64,000 nt of DNA from Szabonella alba (GTDB lineage: Bacteria > Pseudomonadota > Alphaproteobacteria > Rhodobacterales > Rhodobacteraceae). Below are positions 7,435 through 17,300 of this stretch, piece by piece. The notes under the pieces were generated by a model. It saw only the letters and a list, made by a program, of their open reading frames with translations. It did not search any database and had not been told where the DNA came from. Position 1 is the stretch's first letter. Each line of letters starts with the position of its first letter. Location of the stretch: contig NZ_JAESVN010000011.1 in assembly GCF_016765775.1 (NCBI RefSeq), positions 26,781 through 90,780 of the forward strand, in the 5' to 3' direction. Made by a program: the position numbers and the translations under genes.

Positions 7435-9837
7435 TCAGGCCGATCCGGTCTGCCCGGTTGTGCCGGGGCGGGCGGTTTGCAAGGTGCGGATGATGGCGGT
7501 GATGAGTTTTCGGAAGATGCGTCCGCTGGGGCGGTTGGCGCGGACATGGCGGGCCATGACGGGGCCGATCTTCCAATAGGCCCGGATGAAGCAGCGCCCC
7601 GCCGCACTGCGGATCAGAACGGTATCGCGCCAGTGGCGCAGCCAGACCACATCGGGATGCATCCGGTCGCCAAAGGCGGCGGTCGCGACAAAGCAGGTGC
7701 CCTGCGCGGCATCGCCTGCGTCGTCTTCCTCCTCGTCCTCATCGGCCGTTTCGTCCTCCTCCTCCCCGTCCTCCACTGCTGGAGGCAGCAGGATATCGCC
7801 CTCGCCCAAGGGCGAGGCGATCGGGGTGAGGTTTTCGAAAGACGGGGCCGACAGATCCAGCACCAGATGCGGCAGTTGGGCCATAAGGCCCGCGCCGCCC
7901 AAGAGCACCGTCATCCCCCCGGCGGCATGGCTCAGGATCAGGTCGCGTTCCTCACCACTGCCGGTGAAATCGCCCCGGCTGCTGGCGGCCAGCAGATCCT
8001 CGACCGTCTTGTAAGTCCCGCCAAAGCTGATGCGGTCGCCCTCATCGGCGCGGAAATCCTGCAGGATGGACCCGGCGCGCGGATCCAGCACAAACCTGTC
8101 CGCCCCCGCACCCCCCCAGAGATTGTCCTGACCCAGCCCGGCATGCAGCGCATCATTGCCCGCGCCGCCATACAGATGGTCATCCCCCCAGCCCCCGAAC
8201 AGCGCATCATCCCCCGCGCCCCCCGTCAGGGTATCCTGCCCCGGACCACCCTGCAGCCGGTCATCCTGCGCGGTGCCGGTCAGGCTGTCATCGCCATCGG
8301 TTCCATCGGTCGGGCCGCTTCCTTCCAGCCCAAGGGGCGGCACCAGAACCGGCTCCGGCGCTGCGGTTCCGCCGTCCTCATTCTCCGCTCCGGCATAATG
8401 GCCGGTGATGCGGATGACCTGATAATCGCTGCTCAGGCGCAGCGTCAGGCGGGCGCCGTCGATCTCCATCTGCGGCTCCGACACCACCGGCGCGCCGGCC
8501 CAGCCATCGGGCACGCTGACGCTTTCGGCCTCGAACCCCACGAAGGCCGGAAAATCGGTGAGATCGAACCCGATCTCCATGCCGTCATCCGGAATGTCAT
8601 TCGCCGCCAGAAAGATCACCGCTTTCGTGTCATCGGTGAAAGCGAAATAGGTGGCGGGCATGTCGCGGCCCGCATCCAGATGGCGATGGGTCAGCAGTTT
8701 CATCCCCGGCAGGGTCTCGGCCATCTGGCGGAACACCTCGCCATGCGGTGAAAGCTGCAATTCACCGGTTTCCGGATCCAGCCAGGTCATCGTGACATGG
8801 GTGCCCAGTTCCCCCATCCCGACCCCCCAGGCGGCGGCATGATCGGCGCCCAGTTCCGCCATTCCGGTGAACAGCGACAGCGTCGCGATGGCGCTGGACA
8901 TCGGCAGGGCCAGACCGGCCTCGACATCATTCGCCGTCGCGGTCCAGGCCGAGAAATAGACCTCGACCTCCTCTGCGGGGTCAAAGCCCATCAGGTCGCG
9001 ATCCGCCTGCACCGCCTCCAGCAGTTCCGAGATCGCCTCGGCCTTCTTGCCATGCTCGACCTTGCGCAGCGCCGAAAGACTGTGCTTGAGGACATGGATC
9101 CGCACCGAATCCACCTCCGACAGCAGGCCCTCATCCTCCGGCCCCCTGTAATCCTCCAGATGGCTGACAAGTTCCTGTGTGTCGGGGCCGTCCTGCATGG
9201 CCTGCAGGGCCAAGGTGAATTCCTCATCCGGATGGGCGTCACGGAACTCCCGCACCGCCTTCAGGATGGCGACCGAAACCTTCGCATACTCCTCGGGGTG
9301 ATAATTCTCATTGCCGATATCGAGGATCATCCGCTCGGGCAGTTCACCGCCGTTCCAGCGGTCCTCGACGAAAAGCGCATGCAGGAAATCCTGCACATCC
9401 GCAGCCGCCTCCTCGGGGGCATCGACATAGCGCTGCGTCGGCAGGATGACCGAGAAACTGGCCCCTTTTGCAATGGCAAGTTGCAGCATATCGGTGAAAC
9501 TGTCGCGCCCGGTCGGCAGGCCCGCCGCATCCTGCAGCGCCCGCGGATGCAGCAGTTCGGGATAGCCCAGATCATAGGCATAGGGCAGGTCGGGATTGGT
9601 ATTGAGCTGGATATTGCCATTCTCGCGGATCACCGCCGTTTCCGACAGCGTGCCGCCCGGCCAGCGGATATGGGTCAGGCCAAGCTCTTCCACGGACTGG
9701 CGGAAACTCTCCACCTCCGCCGCGCTGCGCGAGATCGCGATCCCCCCGAAAAGCCCCCCGGAAACAACCGCATCCCCCCCATCCGTCAGATTCTGCGCGA
9801 TCTGACCCGGATCGATCCTGAAACTGATATCCGACAT
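7435..9837 (-). CDS. RTX-type secreted glycosidase-like protein with C-terminal CFI-box domain, 800 aa
   Basis: Residues 1-490 look like a glycoside-hydrolase TIM barrel plus beta domain: HIRWPGGTLSE near 56-66 and LDIGNENYHPEEY near 177-189, where the Glu of NENY could be the acid/base. About 510-590 carries RTX calcium nonapeptides (GGAGDDALFGGWGDDHLYGG). An acidic Glu/Asp tract lies near 690-710. From about 712 the protein ends in a CFI-box domain (CFVATAAFGD, HPDVVWLRHWRD). There is no Sec signal peptide, as expected for type I secretion, but no export system is in the window. The CFI-box occupies the place where a type I signal would normally be. The sugar substrate is unknown. Confidence 0.82.
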   Translation of the reverse strand: MSDISFRIDPGQIAQNLTDGGDAVVSGGLFGGIAISRSAAEVESFRQSVEELGLTHIRWPGGTLSETAVIRENGNIQLNTNPDLPYAYDLGYPELLHPRALQDAAGLPTGRDSFTDMLQLAIAKGASFSVILPTQRYVDAPEEAAADVQDFLHALFVEDRWNGGELPERMILDIGNENYHPEEYAKVSVAILKAVREFRDAHPDEEFTLALQAMQDGPDTQELVSHLEDYRGPEDEGLLSEVDSVRIHVLKHSLSALRKVEHGKKAEAISELLEAVQADRDLMGFDPAEEVEVYFSAWTATANDVEAGLALPMSSAIATLSLFTGMAELGADHAAAWGVGMGELGTHVTMTWLDPETGELQLSPHGEVFRQMAETLPGMKLLTHRHLDAGRDMPATYFAFTDDTKAVIFLAANDIPDDGMEIGFDLTDFPAFVGFEAESVSVPDGWAGAPVVSEPQMEIDGARLTLRLSSDYQVIRITGHYAGAENEDGGTAAPEPVLVPPLGLEGSGPTDGTDGDDSLTGTAQDDRLQGGPGQDTLTGGAGDDALFGGWGDDHLYGGAGNDALHAGLGQDNLWGGAGADRFVLDPRAGSILQDFRADEGDRISFGGTYKTVEDLLAASSRGDFTGSGEERDLILSHAAGGMTVLLGGAGLMAQLPHLVLDLSAPSFENLTPIASPLGEGDILLPPAVEDGEEEDETADEDEEEDDAGDAAQGTCFVATAAFGDRMHPDVVWLRHWRDTVLIRSAAGRCFIRAYWKIGPVMARHVRANRPSGRIFRKLITAIIRTLQTARPGTTGQTGSA

Positions 9838-10131
9838 TTTGTCTTGCCCCCGACGCTTTGCGCGAGGGGCAAGGCAGATCCCCTTCCCTCTCGCGCCTTG
9901 CGCGGACCGCGTAAAAAGGAAGGAACTCCCGATCCCGTTGTCCTGCGCTTGCGAAGCAAGGCTAAGAAACGGCTGTCCGACCCATATGCCGGGCGGGTCG
10001 CAACTCTTGCCGGGATGTCGGGCGATTTGGATAACTCGTCCCGGTCACGAAATTTTGCGCGGAAATCTCAAAACGCTTTCACGCAAACAGTCAGAAAGGT
10101 TGAAATATGGATGCGTCCTTAAAATAAGTCG

Positions 10132-10158
10132 TTGAATTTAAAAGAATTTGAATATAAT
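10132..10158 (+). promoter_or_regulatory. Candidate sigma-70 promoter for the response regulator
   Basis: TTGAAT (10132-10137) and a perfect TATAAT (10153-10158) lie in a strongly AT-rich stretch unlike the surrounding DNA. The spacer of 15 nt is short. It lies about 90 nt before the regulator start at 10250. I see no other feature in the 412-nt gap 9838-10249. Confidence 0.35.
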
Positions 10159-10249
10159 GTAAAAGTCTGGAACCGCTTGTGAATGATGTGTATAGTTCTG
10201 AAACATCAGTGCAACCTGTCCGACTCTTTTTGCCTGGAACGGAAAAAAC

Positions 10250-10972
10250 GTGTCAAAGCCCAAAATCCTGGCTGTCGACGACGAGCCCGCCATTCTTGAA
10301 CTTCTCGAACACTCCCTGATCCGGGAAGGCTACAGCATAGACACCGTCGGCTCGGCTGGTGAATTCCGGGACTGTGTCAGCAAGGTCGAATACAATCTTT
10401 TCATAATTGACCTGACCCTGCCGGACGGAAACGGGCTTAATCTGATCCGCGAGGTGCGACCGCATAGTCAGGCGGGAATCATCATCCTGACAGGGCGGGG
10501 CGATGAAACGGATCAGGTCGTCGGACTTGAAATCGGTGCGGATGATTATGTGACCAAGCCCTTCCGGCCCCGGGAACTGGCCGCCCGCGTGAATGCGCTG
10601 CATCGCCGGGCCTCGGCCCAACTCGCCGCGCCCGCAAACCGGGTTGAACAAACCTCTGGCGGGCCTGCCATCGACCATGAATTCGAAGGCTACCGCGTCA
10701 GTATCGGTGCACGCCGCGTCTGGACCGCCGGGGGTGAGGAAATCCTGCTGACCACCGCCGAATTCTCGGTGCTGCAGGCCTTCATGGAAAGCCGCGGCCG
10801 CGTGCTGACCCGCGATCAGATCATGACGCTGGCCAAGGGGCGGGACTGGGAAAGCTATGACCGCGCCATTGACGGTCTGGTCAGCAGATTGCGCAAGAAA
10901 CTGCCCAATCCTTCCGGAAACGGGCATTTCATCCGGACGGTCCACAATATCGGATATGTCTTCGGGGGCTGA
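10250..10972 (+). CDS. OmpR/PhoB-type response regulator without adjacent kinase, 240 aa
   Basis: It starts at a GTG with GGAACGGAAAA upstream. The receiver domain (residues 3-115) has the acidic pair DDE near 10-12, the phospho-acceptor Asp in FIIDLTLPDG (near 54), Thr in LTGRGDE and Lys in VTKPFRP. After a ~25-residue linker, a winged helix-turn-helix DNA-binding domain fills about 140-240 (LLTTAEFSVLQAF, RDQIM, RAIDGLVSRLRKKL, IRTVHNIGYVF). No histidine kinase is nearby. The position between two RTX genes makes control of surface-protein production a reasonable guess. Confidence 0.93.
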   Translation: MSKPKILAVDDEPAILELLEHSLIREGYSIDTVGSAGEFRDCVSKVEYNLFIIDLTLPDGNGLNLIREVRPHSQAGIIILTGRGDETDQVVGLEIGADDYVTKPFRPRELAARVNALHRRASAQLAAPANRVEQTSGGPAIDHEFEGYRVSIGARRVWTAGGEEILLTTAEFSVLQAFMESRGRVLTRDQIMTLAKGRDWESYDRAIDGLVSRLRKKLPNPSGNGHFIRTVHNIGYVFGG

Positions 10973-11333
10973 AACGGCATGGCGGCGGCCTGCATGGCGG
11001 TCGGTGTCGCTTTGGCTGAATGCGCCGGATCGTGGCGACCAGACAAGGCCGGAAAACCCAGGGGCAAGGCTGTCACAATCAGAGGATGTGGCTTGATCCG
11101 GTGACGCCCAGCGGTTGCGCAGTGCTGGGCCGATTCATCCGTGAAACCATCCGACGCCGGTTTCGCCTTGCGGGCGCTGCGGGATGGTTGCCGTGCAATG
11201 CGGCCGGTTCCTGACCTGTCCGGATCCGGTCTTCCGGTTTGGGCCGCCTTGCGTGGGGATCATGCTGGTCGATGGTCCGCTTGGGCCGGGCGTGGTGTCA
11301 CCGCAGAACAGAACATCCCACCTGTAAGGCATT

Positions 11334-11359
11334 CCCCGCCCGCCTTGCGGCAGGCGGGG
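11334..11359 (-). terminator. GC-rich hairpin after the RTX adhesin gene
   Basis: CCCCGCCCGCC (11334-11344) pairs with GGCAGGCGGGG (11349-11359), 11 bp with one wobble position and a 4-nt loop. It lies 20 nt past the adhesin stop on the minus strand and lacks a T-run. I see no gene in 10973-11333. Confidence 0.5.
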
Positions 11360-11378
11360 AAACTGGTTTGCTGTCAGC

Positions 11379-14300
11379 TCAGAGAAGCGTATCGCCGAAG
11401 ATGTCGATCCGGTCTTCCAACCCGGTCAGGCTGTTCACCCCGTGCAGAAGGATGCTGTTGCCGCCGCCGAAGTCGAGAGTGACCCCTGCCGAGGTGATGC
11501 TGGCATGTTCGGCCAGAACATCAAGCCCGGTTGTCAGACCTTCGACCAGCGCCGCAGAGAGTTGCAGCCTGTCATTGGCGACCGAGAAGTCGAGGATCGT
11601 GTCCTGCCCATGGCCCGACTTGAAGATGAAGCTGTCCGCCCCCGCATCGCCATAGAGCCGGTCATTGCCCGAACCGCCCTCGATCGTGTCGTCGCCCGCA
11701 CCGCCATAAAGCGTGTCATTCCCGGCGCCGCCATAGACAAGGTCATTGCCACCCACCGCGAAGAGGAAGTCATTGCCATTCCCGCCTGTCAGCACATTGG
11801 CCCCGTTATCGCCGTTCAGCGTATCATTGCCCGATCCGCCGATAAGGTTTTCAAAGCCGGTATAGACATCCCCTGCGGCATCGCCGCCGAGCGCTGTCAG
11901 GTTCCACAGCCGCACCGCGACGCCGGTGGTATCGGCGCTGTAGTCCAGCGTGTCGATCCCGTCGCCGCCATGCATCGTGTCGGCACCGGCACCGCCGGCC
12001 ACCGTGTCATTGCCCGCCCCGCCGATCAGCAGGTCTGCACCCGCGTCACCGTAAAGACGGTCATGACCCGTGCCGCCATCCAGCGTGTCGTCACCGACCC
12101 CGCCGTAAAGCGTGTCGTTCCCGGCACCGCCATAGGCAAGGTCGTTGCCATTGACCGCAAAGAGGAAGTCATTGCCCTCTCCACCGGTCAGCACATTGGC
12201 CCCGTTATCGCCGTTCAGCGTATCGTTGCCCGATCCGCCGATGAGGTTTTCGATACCGGTATAGACATCGCCCTCGGCGTCACCGCCCATGGCTGTCAGG
12301 TTCCACAGCCGCACCGCAACGCCAGTCGTATCGGCGCTGTAATCCAGCGTGTCGATCCCGTCACCGCCATGCATCGTGTCGGCACCGGCACCCCCGATAA
12401 GGGTGTCATTTCCGGCATCTCCATACAGACGGTCATTGCCAGTGCCGCCGTTCAGAAGGTCATCCCCGATCCCGCCATAGAGCGTGTCATTGCCCGCGCC
12501 GCCATAGACAAGATCGTTGCCGTTGACCGCGAAGAGGAAGTCGTGGCCCTCGCCGCCGGTCAGGATGTTAGCCCCGTTATCGCCGTTCAGCGTATCGTTG
12601 CCCGACCCCCCGGTGACATTCTCGAAGCCCGAGTAGACATCCCCCTCGGCATCGCCGCCCATGGCGGTCAGGTTCCACAGCCGAACCGCAACGCCGGTGG
12701 TATCGGCGCTGTAGTCCAGCGTGTCGGTTCCGTCTCCGCCAAGCATCATGTCGGCCCCGGCGCCCCCGGCGATGGTGTCGTTTCCGGCACCGCCAACCAG
12801 CATGTCGGCCCCGTCACCGCCCGCGATCATATCCGCCCCGTCCCAGCCATAGATGCTGTCGGCCCCGGAACTTCCGGTCATGCTGTCATCCAGCATGCTG
12901 CCGGACATCAGCCGCGTGATCTCGGCACCATGGTTGCCGGACTGATCGAACTGCCGCAGCAGAACCTCGCCCTGGCTGTCCTGGGACAGGATCAGGCTGT
13001 TGCCGTCTCCGGTCATCCAGCTTTCACCACCATCGCGGCTATATTCCCAGCCCGCGCCTTCATCGACACCTGTAACCGTGCCGATAACCGGCCCACCGGG
13101 GAAGGCGGGTCCTTCGAAGGTGACGTTCAGCACTCCGGCCGGCGCATCCGTGTCCAGTGTGATCTCACCGGCGGCGATGCTGCCGCTATGGGTTCCGGTT
13201 GCACTGGTCGCCTCATAGGACACCGTGACCGGGCCATCGGCCAGCCCCGTCAGATCGGCGCTGTGGGCGCCATCTGCCGTGACCGTTACCGAGACGCTGT
13301 CCATGCCGTCAGAGAAGGTGACGATCACAGTCGCCCCTGCGGACAGTCCTGCGATCACAAAGGGCGCAGCATCTGCCTCGGCGGCATTGATCGTCTTATC
13401 GCCCAGCGTCACAAGACCGGGTGAGGCCTGCATCCGGATCGAGCTGATCTGGCTGGACCCATCGGTCGAGGTTGCCCGGACGAAGAGGTCATAGGCGGTT
13501 CCCGGGACAAGGTCCGCGCCTTCCGCCAGATAGATCCGCCCGGCACCCGGTCCCGTGGCGTCGATCTGGAAGTTTCCGCCCGCATAGGGGCTTCCGGCCA
13601 GATCGGCGACCAGTTCGTAAAGCACAACCTCATCCGTTGCATCGGCATCGGTCGAGATTGCCCGGACACCGACGAAGCTGCCATCGGCAGTATCCACCGG
13701 GATCAGGTTCGCACGCATTCCCGGAATGATCGGGGTCACGTCGAAGACCGGGGTCGTCAGCACGAACTCATTCACATCCCCCAGCGTGATGACATGCTGG
13801 GTGGTGACCGACTGGCCCAGAGCATCCGTCGCCGTCAGGTTGACGGTATAGCTGGACTTGCCTTCCGCATCGAGTGTGACCCCGTCGCGGAATTTCAGTT
13901 CATTGCCATTGACCAGTTCGAAGAAGAAGCCGTCACCGCCCGCCGCGATCCCGATCGTATGGGCGTGGTCGGAGATATCGGCATCCAGCACATCAATCGT
14001 TGCCACGATACGGGCCGCACCATCGGGCCGGTTCTCGTCGATCTCGGTCGCCGAAAGGGTGATGTCCGTGGGGGCGTCATTGGTCCCGATGAAGGTGATC
14101 TCCAGCGGTTGCCCTTCCGAAACGCCATGGCCGTCATCGCCTGCAAGGTTGAAGACAAGCGTCAGCGTTTCCCCGTCGGCCAGCCAGTCCAGATTGGCGG
14201 TTGCGGCATAGGTCCAGCCAAGGGTCTGGGCCGTGCCATCCGCCACGACCGATCCCAGCGTCAGGGCTGCCGGGTCGATCAGGGCTGCCACATCCACGCC

Positions 14301-17300
14301 CTCGGGCAGTTCCGCACCGCCCGACCACAGGACCGAGGCCGGACCGGTTGCGACCAGTTCCACCGTCTCACCAAGGTCGCCATCGCTCAGCGTCACGCTG
14401 CCATTGAGTTCGACCATCTGGGCCGAGGCATCGGCAAGTTCGGTCACCGCAACCAGGTTCTCGATCTCACCCACCACCGGGGTCGCATTCACCGGGGTGA
14501 CATTGATCGTCGTGGTGGCCGAGATGCCGGGATGTCCGGCCATATCCACCGTCTCAACCAGCACATGGCGGGCTGCGTCGGTCGGGTTGGTCGAGGCATT
14601 GGCATATTGGATCGACCGCAACGCCGCCTGGAAGAAGGTCGGATCAAGACCGTTGATCGCCGTCAGGGTGATGGCAGCCGTCCCGCTGCCATCAATCGTG
14701 ATGCCATAGAGATTGTGCAGCTGTGTCGCTGTGGAGGGGGCGATGAACAGGGTCTCGTCCTCGCCATTCACCGCGTCCAGCAGCGTCGCGGTGATCGTCA
14801 GCGTGACACCGTCCTGGTCGATCAGTTCGGCATCCGCCGCCGCGATGGCAACACCCGCCGCACCTTCGGTATAGCTGACCGCATGATCGCGGCCTGCGCC
14901 TGCACCGTTCAGATCGACCACGGTTGCCCATTCGGCATCCACCGTCGCCGTGACCGGCGCCGAGGTCAGGCCCGTATCATCGGTTATGGTCAGGATGACC
15001 GACCGCGCCCCCACCGTCATGTTCGGGTTGCCGTTGGCATAACGCAGCGCTTCCAGCGCTTCGGCATAATCCTCCAGCGTGCCGCTGCCCGACAGGGTCA
15101 GGGCGGTGCCGTTGCCCGCGACGGTCAGAACCGCGCCGGAACTGGTGGTCAGAACCGGACCGCCCTCGAAGCTGAGCGCCTCCCAGTTGCCGAAAAGGTT
15201 GTCCACGGCAGTGACCGGGTCCAGCGTGACGGTTGCCCCGGTCAGGGTCGCACCGCCATCGACATCCGACAGAACCACATCGCCGGGGCCAAAGACCGCC
15301 ACCGCCGGGCCGCGGGCATAATATTCCGCATCAGAACTGGCCGTCAGGGTCGGGGCGTCATCGGCATCGGCCACGTCAAAGCTGACCGTAGCCGCATCGG
15401 TCGAATAGGCGCTGTCGCCGCCACGATTGGCCGCATTCTGATCGCCCGCAATCCCGGCAACCACATGGCCCGTCATGCCTGTGGACTGATCCCAGGCGTA
15501 GTAGCCGAAGCTTGCGGTGCCGCCGTTCTGCCCGTCGGGTTCATGCCGGATCAGATCGCTGCTCCGCAGCAGCAGCACCTCCCCCTCGGTCAGCAGGACA
15601 GTGTCCCAGGTCTCGCCCCCGTCCAGGCTGTATTCGATCGCGCCGTTTCCGGGTTCAGTCGCATAGACCGCGATCCCCTGCAGCGTGCCGTTCTGGGCCG
15701 AATGTGTGCCGCTGTCCACATCCGAGACAGCCGCGCCCAGCAGGTCGGAAACCAGATGGCCCGAATTGCCCTGATCATCCTCGCTCATCTGCAAGGTGAC
15801 ATCATTCGCCGCCAGCACCGGCGCATCGTTCACCGCATTGACGGTGATCGTCAGCGGGGCCGCCTGCGCCACGGGCGCATCGCCCGGCATGCCGCCATAT
15901 TCGACGACATAACCCTGGATGGATCCGTTCGACAGGGGGAAGTCATTCCAGGTCCCGTCGATCAGATAATGGGCATAGTCCTCACCGTTCAGATCGTTCG
16001 GTTCGGCATAGGACCAGTTGCTGTATTCGCCGTTCACCGGGCCGCCATCGGACAGACCCTGCCAGAAGTAGGTTCCGGCCTCGGGTCCGGTCATCCACAT
16101 CCACGCGCCTTCGTCGCCTTCATCGCTGGCACCGATCCAGCCCTGACCACCCAGAAGCGGGGCGATAAAGGCGTTTTCCTCGGCCGAGGTGACAGTGGCC
16201 AGATAGCCTTCCAGCCCGAACAGGCTGCGCTCCTCGGCATCCGCCATCGCATCCTGCCAGGTGATGCCCGGGGCGCTGACGAATTCGTAATAATGCCCGT
16301 TGCCTGCCCAGAAGAACTGCCCGGTCTGCGAGACCGAATAGGGCTGCCATGTCGCCCCCTCGTCGTCGCTGACCTCCAGTTGCAGATCGAAGCTGCCGTT
16401 GTAATCGGTCGCTGCCGTGTAGCGCAGCGAGTTCAGCGCCGTCTGCAGATCCGCGATACTGCCCGAAAATTCCAGAACGGTGCCGCTGGTGGTGCCGGTG
16501 ATCCCGGTCGTGGTTTCAAGGTCCAGCGTACCGGCGGCCGGATCTGGCATGGTGATGCGCACGCTCAGCGCGTCGCCGTCCCCATCGCCGATCGTGAAGC
16601 CGTTGATCGTTGCGGTGCCGTCCTCGTTCAGCGTGACCGAGGCGCGGCCCGAGATAAAGGGCGCGTCGTCCACCCCTTCCACGGTGATATCCGCAGTGCC
16701 GCTTTCCAGCGAGACCGACCCGGTGCCGCCGGCATTCGCCGCCAGATCGACATAGTCGCCCGCATTGCCCGCGGTCTTGTCCCAGGCACGGAAGGTCACA
16801 GCCTGTTCGACAGTGCCGTTCCAGTCAAGGCTGGGCAGGAAACGCAGCGCATCGCCCGCATCCAGCAACAGCGCATTGCCCGCATTCACCGCGCCGATAT
16901 CGACCGCCGACCATTGCCCGTCGGCAATTTTGAACTGCCAGCTGCCATTGGTCGAGTCCAGCGCAGTGACCGCGATGGCCTGCGCTTCCGTGCCCGGCTC
17001 CAGATCCACATCCGAGATCGTCAGACCGGACGCCGAAAGAATTTCGGCGACGGTCGAGCCGGTATTCAAGGCAAGACTCACATCCTCGTCGATCGGGTTC
17101 AGCGCACCGCCCTCGATGACCGACAGCACCGGCGCATCGTTTTCCGGGGCAAGGTCGATGGTCAGCGTTGCCGCTTCGGACAGGTCATTCGCTGCACCGC
17201 TGTCGTCGCGCAGACGGTAATTGAACGCGGCGACGCCAAGGCCGAACTGATCGGCTGCAGGGCGATAGACCAGAAGGCCCTCAGCGATATCGGCCGCCGA

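Noticed and set aside
7099..8751. A 550-codon plus-strand frame
   Set aside because: It is antisense to the RTX/CFI-box protein and has a His/Arg/Gly-rich composition with no recognisable domain.
11800..12740. Possible CRISPR-like array because of regular repeated DNA
   Set aside because: The repeats code for RTX nonapeptides in frame. Periods are hundreds of bp and there are no short palindromic repeats with unique spacers. I saw no CRISPR array anywhere in the window.
11442..13424. A 660-codon plus-strand frame that looks repetitive
   Set aside because: The repetition is the reverse reading of the RTX modules of the adhesin gene.
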